The notes under the pieces were generated by a model. It worked only from the letters and a program-made list of their open reading frames with translations, searched no databases and had not been told where the DNA came from. A program made the translations under genes and the position numbers. DNA of 64,000 bases from Lysobacter defluvii IMMIB APB-9 = DSM 18482 (lineage in GTDB: Bacteria; Pseudomonadota; Gammaproteobacteria; Xanthomonadales; Xanthomonadaceae), in NCBI RefSeq assembly GCF_000423325.1, contig NZ_AUHT01000004.1, positions 62,001 through 126,000 on the forward strand. The letters run 5' to 3'. Of this stretch, positions 8,348-16,752 are shown in pieces (positions within the stretch are counted from its first letter, which is position 1; every line of letters begins with the position of its first letter).

Positions 8348-8959
8348 ATGTTCCGTATCGACGAGGACGGGATGGTGCGCAGCGCGCTGATCGAGGCGCG
8401 CCGGTATACATCCCTGGAGCGTGGTGACATGCCGGTGGTGAACGGCATCGTCGTCCACCAGACCGGCGGGTCCACCGCCCAGTCGACCTTCAACAGCTAC
8501 GCCAACAGCACGGTCGGTGCCCACTTCCTGATCGACAAGGACGGGGCGATCTACCAGACCGCGTCGCTCTACAAGCGGGCGAACCATGTCGGGCTGTTGC
8601 GCTCGCGATGCCTGGAGCGGCACAACTGCCAACCGGCCGAACTCAAGCGCTTGCAGGCGGCCACGCTGCGCCAGCGCAGCACGATGGAGCACGGCAAGGC
8701 ATTCCCGGACCGCTTTCCGTCCAACCGCGACAGCATCGGCGTCGAGCTGGTCGGCGAGTACAACCGCAATCCGGAGTTCGGCACGGTGCGCGGTGCCGAC
8801 GAGTACCTGTATGTCCCGGTGACCGATGAGCAGAACGCGGCACTGCGCTGGCTGGTGGGGGAGCTTCGCCGCCTGCTCAGCGTCGCGGCGGAAGAGGTGT
8901 ATCGGCACCCGCAGGTGTCGTACAAGACTCCGACGGAGGCGGCGACGGCGTCATGGTGA
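8348..8959 (+). CDS. Peptidoglycan amidase (Amidase_2/PGRP fold), probable antibacterial toxin
   Basis: The 203-residue protein has the type-2 amidase layout: GIVVHQTGG with zinc ligand H37, HFLIDKDGAIYQT around 59-71, ANHVG at 79-82, a SIGVELVG strand at 129-136, and YRHPQVSYKTPTEA with H187 and K193 near the C-terminus. In most amidases the third zinc ligand is Cys or Asp two residues after the Lys; here that place is Pro, with Glu197 close by. Such enzymes cleave the bond between MurNAc and L-Ala of the stem peptide. There is no signal peptide, and the gene overlaps by seven bases a lipoprotein gene, the usual arrangement of a secreted amidase effector and its periplasmic immunity protein. 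AAGGAGG lies just before the ATG. Confidence 0.85.
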   Translation: MFRIDEDGMVRSALIEARRYTSLERGDMPVVNGIVVHQTGGSTAQSTFNSYANSTVGAHFLIDKDGAIYQTASLYKRANHVGLLRSRCLERHNCQPAELKRLQAATLRQRSTMEHGKAFPDRFPSNRDSIGVELVGEYNRNPEFGTVRGADEYLYVPVTDEQNAALRWLVGELRRLLSVAAEEVYRHPQVSYKTPTEAATASW

Positions 8960-9381
8960 CTGGATATCGGCTCTTGCTGGTGGCCGCCGCGCTGCTGTTC
9001 TCCGGGTGCGCGCTTTCGCACACGCATGTAGCGGGTGGTTCGCCGTCCGCCAATTGGCTGGACGTGGTGTCGCTCCAGATCGCCGAGAACGGCGCGGCCT
9101 CGCCCGATGTGAACTCCGGGGAGTGCCGCACCTTCGTCCTGGACGAACCCGTGGTGCGCCGAGCACTGGAGGACGGCGAGCCGATTGGTCGCGACGCGTA
9201 CCTGCACCAGTTGCCGTGGTCCCCGTGCCTCGCACGCGGGCGGCTGGAACTGCAGGACGGCAGGCAGGGCATCTGGACGGTTCGCCAGTACGGAACAGGC
9301 TCGGTCCTGTTCGACGACGGCGCGGAGCGGTTCTTCTGGTGCCGGACGTGCACGTCGCCGCCGTTCGTGGCGGTGGAGTAG
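8953..9381 (+). CDS. Small lipoprotein, probable immunity protein of the amidase
   Basis: A 142-residue protein with a clear lipoprotein signal (LLLVAAALLFSGCALS, cleavage before Cys17). The mature part is about 125 residues with four further cysteines, two of them in a FFWCRTCTSPP motif, so disulfides are likely. The ATG lies inside the last codons of the amidase gene (seven-base overlap), which implies coupled expression. I know no family for it. A lipid-anchored periplasmic protein paired with a peptidoglycan amidase is best read as its inhibitor, but this is inference from position and topology only. Confidence 0.7.
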   Translation: MVTGYRLLLVAAALLFSGCALSHTHVAGGSPSANWLDVVSLQIAENGAASPDVNSGECRTFVLDEPVVRRALEDGEPIGRDAYLHQLPWSPCLARGRLELQDGRQGIWTVRQYGTGSVLFDDGAERFFWCRTCTSPPFVAVE

Positions 9382-9386
9382 GCGCG

Positions 9387-11063
9387 TCACGCCTGTCGCG
9401 AGTGGTCGGTAAGCGGCACGGCCAACTCACCCGGGTCAGGCGCGGTCGCATCGGGCAGGCGTCCGGTCTGCCGCTCGATCATGCGCCTCACGATCGGGGC
9501 CTCCGGCCCGCGGTGCAGCGCCCGGATGCATTCGCCAATGGCCGCCTCGTCGCGGGTGAATCGCTGGTTGTGTCGGAGGTACTCGGTCCACGTCGGGCTG
9601 TGGTAGCGCTCGATCCAGAGTTCGGGATCCGCCAGGTCGCGTAGCAGCGACCAGCGCACCGCCCCGTTGCGGCGGCGTATCCGCTTCCGGTCCGCCATCG
9701 CGGCGAGGAACGCAACCACGTCGGACTCGGCGATGCGGTATTCGATGGTGATGACCACGGGGCCGGTCCGTCCGGTGACCGGGACGGCAACATCCGGCTC
9801 CTGGAATCCGGCCAGCGCGAGGTCCATGTCCTTGGTCTCCGGCAGGCGGATCCAGACACCGAGGAGGGCGCAGCCGACCTGGATCGACGCCGCCGCCATC
9901 AGCGCAGTGCCAAGCCCGGGGCCTTCCGTGACGCGTCCCCAAAGCCAGGCGCCCACGGCCAAGCCTGCGAAGGTCGCCATCTGGTACAGCGACAAGGCGC
10001 GTGCCACGACCCAGCGCGGGGCAGACATCTGCACCGTTGCGTTCAGGAGCGACACGACCAGCACCCAGCCCAGGCCGCACAGGGCCATCGCCGTCATCGT
10101 GGCCGCCAAAGACGTACTGAGCGCCGAGATCGAGATACCCAGCGCGGAGGCGAGTAGCGCGAAGCGCACGATCAGCTCGCTGGAATAGGCGCTGCGCAGG
10201 CGGTGTGACCAGAAGGCGCCGCCGACCGCGCCAACACCGAACGCGCCCAGCAGCAGGCCATAGACGGCAGGGCCACCGCCGATCAGGTCACGCGCGATCA
10301 GGGGCGTCAGCGCCGGCACCGCGCTGGCACCGAGCCCGGTCACGCAACCGCGGAGCATGGCCGAGTTCAGGTTGGGGTTCATCGCGGAGTACCGGACGCC
10401 GGCGGCCATGGCGCGGCCCAGCGACTCACGCGGAAGCAGGCGGGGCTCCTGCGCCGGCCGCCAGCGCCCCAGGACGCCGACCAGGGCTAGATAGCTGAAC
10501 GCGTTGATCGTGAAGGCCAGGGCCGCGCCGGCGACGGCCACGATCGCCCCGCCCAGCGCTGGCCCGAGGCTGCGCGCGAGGTTGAAGCCCATGCTGTTGA
10601 GCGCCACCGCGGTCGGCACCTCGGTGCGCGGGACCATTGCGCCAACGGAAGCCTGCCAGGCCGGCGCATTGATCGCCGCGCCGCATCCGATCAGGAAGGT
10701 GAAGAACAACAGAAGCCACGGCGTCACCAGACCCAGGTACGCGGACACGGCGAGCGCCGCGGATACGACCAGCATGAAGACCTGCGCCACGAGCATGAGC
10801 ACGCGCCGGTCGAACGCATCCGCCCATGCACCCGCCACCAGCGCCAGCAACACGATCGGCAACGTGATCGACGCCTGCACCAGGGTCACCATCTGCGGCG
10901 ATGCACCCAGGTCGACCATCATCCAGGCCGCGCCGACGCCCTGGATCATGCCGCCGAAGCTGGACGCCAGGGTGGCGATCCACACCGAGCGGAAAATGCG
11001 GTACCGGAACGGTGAGAAGGCCGACCTCGGCGGGGGCAAGGGATCTCCCGTGTCGTTGCTCAT
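9387..11063 (-). CDS. MFS exporter of the EntS-like (MFS_3) family with C-terminal cytosolic domain
   Basis: A 558-residue transporter. Residues 20-400 contain twelve hydrophobic segments, with FRYRIFRSVWIATLASSFG at the start and WADAFDRRVLM as the conserved loop 2-3 motif. The last 140 residues (from about 415) form a soluble ferredoxin-like domain (VVITIEYRIAESDVVAFLAAM, FTRDEAAIGECI) that this family often carries. Members with this two-part architecture are annotated as multidrug or siderophore exporters; the substrate cannot be deduced. A GGGAAG box lies six bases before the ATG. It converges with the amidase/lipoprotein pair with only five bases between the coding ends. Confidence 0.85.
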   Translation of the reverse strand: MSNDTGDPLPPPRSAFSPFRYRIFRSVWIATLASSFGGMIQGVGAAWMMVDLGASPQMVTLVQASITLPIVLLALVAGAWADAFDRRVLMLVAQVFMLVVSAALAVSAYLGLVTPWLLLFFTFLIGCGAAINAPAWQASVGAMVPRTEVPTAVALNSMGFNLARSLGPALGGAIVAVAGAALAFTINAFSYLALVGVLGRWRPAQEPRLLPRESLGRAMAAGVRYSAMNPNLNSAMLRGCVTGLGASAVPALTPLIARDLIGGGPAVYGLLLGAFGVGAVGGAFWSHRLRSAYSSELIVRFALLASALGISISALSTSLAATMTAMALCGLGWVLVVSLLNATVQMSAPRWVVARALSLYQMATFAGLAVGAWLWGRVTEGPGLGTALMAAASIQVGCALLGVWIRLPETKDMDLALAGFQEPDVAVPVTGRTGPVVITIEYRIAESDVVAFLAAMADRKRIRRRNGAVRWSLLRDLADPELWIERYHSPTWTEYLRHNQRFTRDEAAIGECIRALHRGPEAPIVRRMIERQTGRLPDATAPDPGELAVPLTDHSRQA

Positions 11064-11282
11064 GCTGTCTTCCCGGTGCGGGGTCGCAGCTTACTCCAGG
11101 CGTCGCGACGTGGCGGCGGGCGGCCGCTGGCGCAGTTGCCGGACAGCGGCCCGTCGCTGAAGCTGCTGGATCGGATTGATCGGAAGGGGCTGGAGGTTCT
11201 GCTTTAACGAGGTCCGTCGTGGAGAGGTGATTCATCCAACCCGTCGCAACATCGACCCCCTCTATCGCAAGAGGAGATCGCC
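11064..11282. other. Gap with a possible gene remnant
   Basis: Between the divergent MFS exporter and the RcnB-like gene, the plus-strand frame ending in TAA at 11205-11207 reads a plausible C-terminal peptide (PLAQLPDSGPSLKLLDRID then KGLEVLL) for about 30 codons, with no start or ribosome site of its own. It looks like the tail of a lost gene, but I cannot name it. The remaining 75 bases hold the leader of the RcnB-like gene. Confidence 0.3.
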
Positions 11283-11744
11283 ATGAAACGCCTCATCGTC
11301 GCCACCGCGCTGGCCAGCCTGGTCGCATCCGGCACCGCTTGGGCCGATCCGCCGGGCCATGCACGGAACAAGGAACACCGCGAAGCCCAGCGCGAGTACC
11401 TCAAGGACCGCCGCGAGGCGCAGCGCGAGTACGAAAAGGACCGCCGTGAAGCCCGGCGCGAGTACGCCAAGGACCTACGCGAGTACGAGAAGGAACGGCG
11501 CAAGGCCGAACGCGAGTACCACAAGGATCGCCGGAAGGCCGAGCGCGAGTACCGGCGCTGGGCGCGCGGCGAGTACATCCCCCGCGACTACCTGTACGAC
11601 CGCTACTACATCCGCGACTACCGCGCCTACGACCTGCCGCCGCCGCAGGCCGGGTACCACTGGGTCCGCCCCTACGAGGACGACGACACCTACTACATGG
11701 TCCAGGCGGCGACCGGGCTGATCCTGCAGATCCTGGGCGAGTAA
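11283..11744 (+). CDS. RcnB-like periplasmic protein with charged coiled-coil repeats
   Basis: The 153-residue protein starts with a signal peptide (KRLIVATALASLVASGTAWA, cleaved near residue 22). Residues 27-92 are a run of imperfect 7-11-residue repeats of the type REYxKDRREAQ, almost only Arg, Glu, Lys, Asp, Ala and Tyr, predicted to form one long charged helix. The C-terminus (DLPPPQAGYHWVRPY, DDTYYMVQAATGLILQIL) matches the RcnB family, whose E. coli member limits nickel and cobalt loss. Most RcnB-like proteins share only this tail, so a metal role is uncertain. GAGGAG precedes the ATG at normal distance. The MFS gene behind it starts ten bases after the stop. Confidence 0.75.
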   Translation: MKRLIVATALASLVASGTAWADPPGHARNKEHREAQREYLKDRREAQREYEKDRREARREYAKDLREYEKERRKAEREYHKDRRKAEREYRRWARGEYIPRDYLYDRYYIRDYRAYDLPPPQAGYHWVRPYEDDDTYYMVQAATGLILQILGE

Positions 11745-11753
11745 GGGCCGCGC

Positions 11754-13066
11754 ATGAAGTCCGCTGGCCTGCGCGGAGCGCTCGTCGACGACGACCCGAT
11801 GGCGCAGGTATGCCGCGACCTGCCCGAGTCCGCCTGCCGCGCGCAGCCGCGCAACCATGGCGTGCACGTGGCGTCGCTGAGCCTGACCAAGGTGGCGACG
11901 GGCTGGCCGACCCCAAGCTGGTGCTTGCCTGGCTTCTGGATGCGATCGCCGCGCCCACCTGGGCGCTCGGCCTGCTGGTGCCGGTGCGCGAATCGCTGGC
12001 AATGCTGCCGCAGCTGGTGATCTCAGCGCGCATCCGGCGGCTGCCCATCCGCAAGACCGTGTACGTGCTCGGCTGCGTCGTCCAAGGCGTGGCGGTCATC
12101 GGTTTTGGCTTGCTGGCGTGGCTGGGGCGGGAGATCCCGGACACCCTGGTCGGGCTGGTGGCAGTGGCGCTGGTCGCCGTGTTCGCGCTGGGGCGGAGCC
12201 TGTGCTCGATCAGCTTCAAGGACGTGCTCGGCAAGACCGTGGACGTCGGCCAGCGCGGCGCGGTCAGCGGTACCGCGGGGACCATCGCCGCGGTGGCGAC
12301 GCTGCTGTTGGCGGTGGGCTATTCAGTGGGCTGGATCCCGCTGACGGTGCCGGTGGTGTCCGGGATGGTGGTGCTGGGCGGCCTGTGCTGGCTGGTGGCG
12401 GCGCTGGTTTTCGGATCGATCCGGGAAGAACCCGGGGCCACCGAGGGCGGGATCGACGGTCTGGCCGCGGTGCTGCGGCAATTCGGCCTGCTGCGCCGCG
12501 ACGCGGACCTTCGGCGCCTGATCGTGACCCGTGCGCTGCTGCTGTCGACGGCGCTGGCGCCGCCGTTCTACATGGCGCTCAGCGGCGACAGCACGGCCGG
12601 TGGACTTGGCACGCTAGGTCCGTTCCTGGTCGCCTCGGCCGCGGCGAGCCTGGCGAGCACCTTCGTCTGGGGCCGCCTGGCCGACCGGTCGAGCCGGTGC
12701 GTCCTGATGGTCGCGGCCATGCTCGCGATGCTGGCCAACGCGGCGACCGCATTCCTCGCGCTGGCAATGCCCGGCGTGCTGGGGCAGGCGTGGTTGCTGC
12801 CGGCGTTGCTGTTCGTGCTGATGATCGCCCACCAGGGCGTGCGGCTGGGGCGTTCCGTGCACGTGGTCGACATGGCCGACCGCGATGACCGTGCGGCGTA
12901 CACCGCGCTCAGCAATTCGGTGGTGGGTCTGATCCTGCTCGCCGGCGGCGTCTTCGGGGTCATCGCGCAGTGGCTTGGCCTGGGCGCGGTGCTGGTCCTG
13001 TTCGCGGTCATGGCGGCGCTGGCGATCCGCGCGGCCCACGGACTGGACGAGGTCCAGGCGGGCTGA
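11754..13066 (+). pseudogene. MFS transporter interrupted by a one-base frameshift
   Basis: The ATG at 11754 opens a frame encoding DDDPMAQVCRDLPESAC and VHVASLSLTKV, then at about 11891-11896 the sense continues only in the +1-shifted frame with GDGLADPKLVLAWLLDAIAA and ten or more membrane segments to 13066. Inserting one G in the GGTGG run would give LTKVGDGLADPKLVL without a break, so a single-base deletion (or assembly error) is the simplest explanation. Residues after the break include the loop GRLADRSSRCVL, typical of MFS. Without repair the product would lack its first helix and the cell would make a 88-residue peptide, or a shorter protein from an internal start. Substrate unknown. 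Confidence 0.75.
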
Positions 13067-13068
13067 GG

Positions 13069-13548
13069 TCAGCCCCGCCGTGCTGCCTCGATGGCGGCGA
13101 CGTCGATCTTGCGCATGGTCATCATCGCCTCGAACGCCCGCTTGGCCACCGCCGGGTCCGGGTCGGTGTAGGCCTCGGTGAGCACGCGCGGGGTGATCTG
13201 CCAGTTCACGCCCCACTTGTCCCTGCACCAGCCGCAGTCGTTCTTCTCGCCGCCGTTGTTGACGATCGCGTCCCACAGACGGTCGGTCTCGGCCTGGTCG
13301 TCGGTCGCCACCTGGAACGAGAATGCGTGGGTGTGCTGCACGCCAGGCCCGCCGTTGAGCCCCAGGCACGGGATGCCCATCACGGTGAACTCGACCGTCA
13401 GCACGTCACCCTTCTGGCCCGAGGGGTAGTCGCCCGGTGCGCGGTGGACGGCGCGGACCTCGCTGTCGGGGAAGGTCTCGGCGTAGAAGGTCGCCGCCTC
13501 AAGCGCGGTGCCGTCGTACCAGAGGCAGATGGTGTTCTTCGGGATCAT
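13069..13548 (-). CDS. VOC family protein (PhnB/3-demethylubiquinone methyltransferase-like domain)
   Basis: A 159-residue cytosolic protein beginning NTICLWYDGTALEAATFYAETFPDSEV, the hallmark of the PF06983 group, followed by GDVLTVEFTVMG, LNGGP, HAFSFQV, a Cys-Gly-Trp-Cys loop and DKWGVNWQITPRVL. The C-terminal MTMRKIDVAAIEAA helix is standard. The fold is a paired beta-alpha-beta-beta-beta unit; most members have no proven reaction, and the metal ligands of true glyoxalases are not all evident. GGAGG lies nine bases before the ATG. It converges with the frameshifted MFS gene at a two-base distance and appears intact, unlike the VOC remnant at 7949. Confidence 0.88.
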   Translation of the reverse strand: MIPKNTICLWYDGTALEAATFYAETFPDSEVRAVHRAPGDYPSGQKGDVLTVEFTVMGIPCLGLNGGPGVQHTHAFSFQVATDDQAETDRLWDAIVNNGGEKNDCGWCRDKWGVNWQITPRVLTEAYTDPDPAVAKRAFEAMMTMRKIDVAAIEAARRG

Positions 13549-13653
13549 CGTCGTCCTCCGCTGGGGTGGGCGTATCCAGTTGTACGCCGAACGCCGCTTG
13601 GGGGCACTCGGGGTTATGTTTGCCTCGGGGACCCCTCAGCGCGGAGCGGTGAC

Positions 13654-14199
13654 ATGGCAAGCAAACCGACGGTGTTCCAGGCTCGCCTGTTGCGGCCGGC
13701 CACGCCGCACCGCGCCACCTGGTCGTTCCTGCTCGTGCCGCCGGACGCCAGCGCCCAGCTTCCCGCCCGCGGACTGGTCAGTGTCGACGGGACCCTCAAC
13801 GGCCACCCCTTCCAGGCCACGCTGGAGCCGGACGGGCAGGGCAGTCATTGGTTGAAGGTGCCGCGGAGCCTGCGCGAGGCGGCGGGCGCGACCGTGGGCG
13901 ACACCGTTACGGTCGACATCGCTCCGGTCGAGCAGGAGCCGGAGCCCAGCGTGCCGGTGGACCTGCGCAAGGCGCTCGCGGGCAGTCACCAGGCCCGTGA
14001 GCCGTGGCAAAGCCTGACTCCGGCCGCACGGCGCGACTGGATCTTCTGGATCACCTCGGCGAAGAAGCCGGAAACCCGGGCGCGCCGCATCGCCACTACC
14101 TGCGAGATGCTCGCCTCGGGCAAGCGCCGCGCGTGCTGCTTCGACCGGTCGGGGATGTACAGCAAGGGGCTGTCGGCTCCCGTCGCGGCGGACGGGTGA
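13654..14199 (+). CDS. DUF1905 and YdeI/OmpD-associated domain protein
   Basis: The 181-residue protein has a DUF1905 beta-barrel half (FQARLLRPATPHRATWSFL, LVSVDGTLNGHPFQATLEP, VGDTVTVDIAPVE) and a helical C-terminal half (TPAARRDWIFWITSAKKPETRARR, then EMLASGKRRACCF) typical of YdeI-like proteins. The function is unknown; members are small stress-associated cytosolic proteins. A GGAG box nine bases before the ATG at 13654 decides this start over the far longer open frame upstream, which runs through a neighbouring gene on the other strand. Confidence 0.85.
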   Translation: MASKPTVFQARLLRPATPHRATWSFLLVPPDASAQLPARGLVSVDGTLNGHPFQATLEPDGQGSHWLKVPRSLREAAGATVGDTVTVDIAPVEQEPEPSVPVDLRKALAGSHQAREPWQSLTPAARRDWIFWITSAKKPETRARRIATTCEMLASGKRRACCFDRSGMYSKGLSAPVAADG

Positions 14200-14242
14200 G
14201 TGGGGCGATGCTGGTGGCCGTATCTTCGGAAACCTTGAGGCG

Positions 14243-14839
14243 ATGACCATGACCCTGCCACTCAAGTGCCGCTGCGGCGCGGTCCGCGGGGAGATGCAGC
14301 CCCGTCGCGCGTACACCCGGGCTACCTGCTACTGCAAGGATTGCCGCGCGTACGCACGATTCCTCGGGGACCCGGGCGTCCTGGACGAGGCCGGCGGCAC
14401 CGACGTGGTGCCCACGGCACCGGCCACCGTCAGGCTCACCGCGGGTGTCGAGCACGTCGCCTGCATGTCGCTCAGCCCGAAGGGCGCGCTGCGCTGGTAT
14501 GCCGGCTGCTGTCGCACGCCGCTGGGCAACACCTCGCGCAATACCCGGCTTCCGTACCTGGGGCTGGTCACGGCGTGCCTGGATGCGACGCCGCAGGAGC
14601 TTGCGGCGACCTTCGGACCCGCGCGGCGCTGCGTGATCAACACCGGATCGGCCACGACGCCGGTGCGTGCAACGCCGATGGCGTTCGTCGGAGGCGGGCT
14701 GGGGATCCTCGTCGGCATGCTTGCTGCGCGCGTGCGCGGTGAGCGTGGGTCGCCGTTCTTCAATGACGACGGGACGCTGTTGCGCGAGCCGGAGGTGATC
14801 AGCCGCGAGCAGCGCCGGGAGCTGGAACGGGCCGGGTGA
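14243..14839 (+). CDS. DUF6151-like, GFA-related zinc protein
   Basis: A 198-residue protein with the cysteine pattern of glutathione-dependent formaldehyde-activating enzyme relatives: KCRCGAVRG near residue 9, CYCKDC at 29-34, and AGCCRTPLGNT around 87-97. These would bind one or two structural zinc ions. The C-terminus is different from GFA and includes a hydrophobic segment (FVGGGLGILVGMLAARV) that may be a membrane helix. I associate this layout with DUF6151, for which no activity is known. GAGG lies very close to the first ATG; the second ATG two codons later has better spacing. Confidence 0.75.
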   Translation: MTMTLPLKCRCGAVRGEMQPRRAYTRATCYCKDCRAYARFLGDPGVLDEAGGTDVVPTAPATVRLTAGVEHVACMSLSPKGALRWYAGCCRTPLGNTSRNTRLPYLGLVTACLDATPQELAATFGPARRCVINTGSATTPVRATPMAFVGGGLGILVGMLAARVRGERGSPFFNDDGTLLREPEVISREQRRELERAG

Positions 14840-14940
14840 CCGGGAAGCCGCCGCGCGGGGCTGGTCCGGCGACGCCGCTATACTCGCGGCAGGCCGGCGG
14901 GGAGGTTGGCCGAACCAAGGGACGATACGGAGGGGAGGCC

Positions 14941-16215
14941 ATGGGCCGGGGAACGATGGGGCGCATGGCCGCCTGGGTGTTGGCGATGGTGGTCGGGCTT
15001 CCGGTGCTCGCGTACGCGGGGCTGGTGGCGATCAACTGGAATGACGAGGCGCCCTCGGCGGAGGCGGAAAGGCTCCTTGCACTCCTGCGCGACCGTCCAC
15101 CTCTCGCCGATTTCGCCAACGGGTACATCCACGCGCGCGACCTCGCGGCTGCTCCTGGTGGTGATCCGGAATACAGGGAGGCCCGCAGCCCGCAGGTGGG
15201 GGAGCTGGCGAGTGCATGCAGCGAGGCGCCGGCCTGCGAAGAGGCGCTGGACGCCCAACCCGGCGTCGCCGCGGAATGGCTCGAGTCGGAGCAGTGGCTG
15301 ATCGAGCGCTATCGCCGCATGCTGGCCACCCGGGGCTGGCGGGAGCCGCTCCTGGAGGACGCGCATGCGCCGTTGACCCCGTACCAGCACGTGATGGAGG
15401 GCCAGAAGCTCCACCTGGTCGACATGGAGCGCCACGCACTCGCGGGTGATGCTGCCACCGTGCACGACCTGCTCGAGCGTGACCTGGTGTTCTGGCGGCA
15501 GGTGCTGGCCTCGTCGGACCTGCTGATCACCAAGACGATCGCCACGGTCGCCGTCGGACGGAACCTGGCGTTCGGCAACCTCGCACTGCGCAAGCTCGCG
15601 CCGGAGCTGGTGGATGCCGCCGTGCCGCCCTCCTGGCGCGTGCCGCTCACGGTGGCCGAGCGTTCGTACGCGCGCCCGCTGGGCGGTGAATGGCACTGGG
15701 TCGCTGGCACGCTTCGGCAGGCGTACGTGCCCGGCGTGCCGGGAGCGGGCACGGAGGGGGACGCAGCCGACCGCCTGATGCGCCCCTTGTTCCAGCAGCA
15801 GGCGACGCTGAACCTCGTCGCGTCGCGGATGGTGCGGGTGGGCGAGTTGTCCGAGCTTCCCTACGAGGAGCTCGATGCGGCCCTGGCGCGCCAAGTGGAG
15901 GCCCCGGGGCCGTCCCTACGGTTCCCGCTGTACAACCCGGCGGGTACCTTAGTGTTTTCCGCAGTCTCTGACGTCGCCTATGCCGGCTATGTCACCCGCA
16001 CCAGCGACTTGGAGGGGCGGCGCCGCGCAACACTGCTCGCAGCCACCCTGCGCAGCGCCGGCATCGGGGCGGAGGGAGCCGAAAGCGCCGTGAAGGAATC
16101 CTCGCTGCGAAACCCATACAACAACGCGCCGTTCGAGTGGGATCCCGCCAGTGGCGCAGTGGTGTTCAACGGCCTGGAGGAAGGGGAGCGCGGGCGCCAT
16201 GCCGTGCTGCTCTAG
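14941..16215 (+). CDS. Hypothetical membrane-anchored protein
   Basis: A 424-residue protein with one N-terminal membrane helix (MAAWVLAMVVGLPVLAYAGL) and a large periplasmic part rich in helices. I recognise no domain. A long segment around 120-330 contains regular Leu/Ala heptads and the motif HVMEGQKLHLVDMERHALAGD, which could be a helical repeat fold. The ATG at 14941 is preceded by GGAGGGGAGG, a strong ribosome site, which rules out the earlier in-frame ATG at 14836. Similar proteins occur as singletons in xanthomonads as far as I recall. No operon partner is evident; the next gene starts 96 bases later. Confidence 0.75.
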   Translation: MGRGTMGRMAAWVLAMVVGLPVLAYAGLVAINWNDEAPSAEAERLLALLRDRPPLADFANGYIHARDLAAAPGGDPEYREARSPQVGELASACSEAPACEEALDAQPGVAAEWLESEQWLIERYRRMLATRGWREPLLEDAHAPLTPYQHVMEGQKLHLVDMERHALAGDAATVHDLLERDLVFWRQVLASSDLLITKTIATVAVGRNLAFGNLALRKLAPELVDAAVPPSWRVPLTVAERSYARPLGGEWHWVAGTLRQAYVPGVPGAGTEGDAADRLMRPLFQQQATLNLVASRMVRVGELSELPYEELDAALARQVEAPGPSLRFPLYNPAGTLVFSAVSDVAYAGYVTRTSDLEGRRRATLLAATLRSAGIGAEGAESAVKESSLRNPYNNAPFEWDPASGAVVFNGLEEGERGRHAVLL

Positions 16216-16311
16216 CGCCGTATCCAGCCTGATGCGCGCGGAGTGACCGCTGGAGCCGCGGCGGAGTATCGTTCCGGCAGGCCGGATGTCCGGCCGTACC
16301 CCGGAGTCGCC

Positions 16312-16752
16312 ATGCGCCTGTTCGCCGCTGCCTTGCTGACCGCTGCCGCGCTGTTCGCCTATGCCGGTGAACCCGCCGCCTCCACCTCATACGGCGAGGC
16401 CTTCGCCGACGGCCCGGCTGTTCCGGTATCCGAGGCGGTGGCATCGTTCGACGACCACGCCGGCGAACCCCGACGCTTCAGCGGCCGCATCACTGAGGTC
16501 TGCCAGGCCAAGGGCTGCTGGATGATGCTCGAGGACAGCGGACAGGCGGCGCGGGTGATGTTCGGCGACCACGCCTTCTTCCTGCCGAAGGACGCCCGTG
16601 GAACCGCTGTGGTGCATGGCGTGCTCGAGCGCAAGGAGCTCACGCCCGAGCAGGTCGAGCACCTCAGCAGTGACAGCGGCAAGGGCATCCCGGCCGAGCC
16701 GGTGGAATACCGGATCGTGGCCGACGGCGTGCGGGTGGCCGGTACGCCCTGA
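16312..16752 (+). CDS. DUF4920 periplasmic protein
   Basis: A 146-residue protein with a short signal peptide (MRLFAAALLTAAALFAYAGE). The mature part has the DUF4920 pattern: RFSGRITEVCQAKGCWMML, where the two Cys and the WMML strand are typical, then ARVMFGDHAFFLPKD and AVVHGVLERKEL. The fold is an OB-like barrel; the Cys pair may bind metal or form a disulfide. Function is unknown. GGAG lies six bases before the start. Its stop overlaps the yajD start by one base (TGATG), so the two are co-translated even though one product is exported and the other cytosolic. Confidence 0.85.
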   Translation: MRLFAAALLTAAALFAYAGEPAASTSYGEAFADGPAVPVSEAVASFDDHAGEPRRFSGRITEVCQAKGCWMMLEDSGQAARVMFGDHAFFLPKDARGTAVVHGVLERKELTPEQVEHLSSDSGKGIPAEPVEYRIVADGVRVAGTP

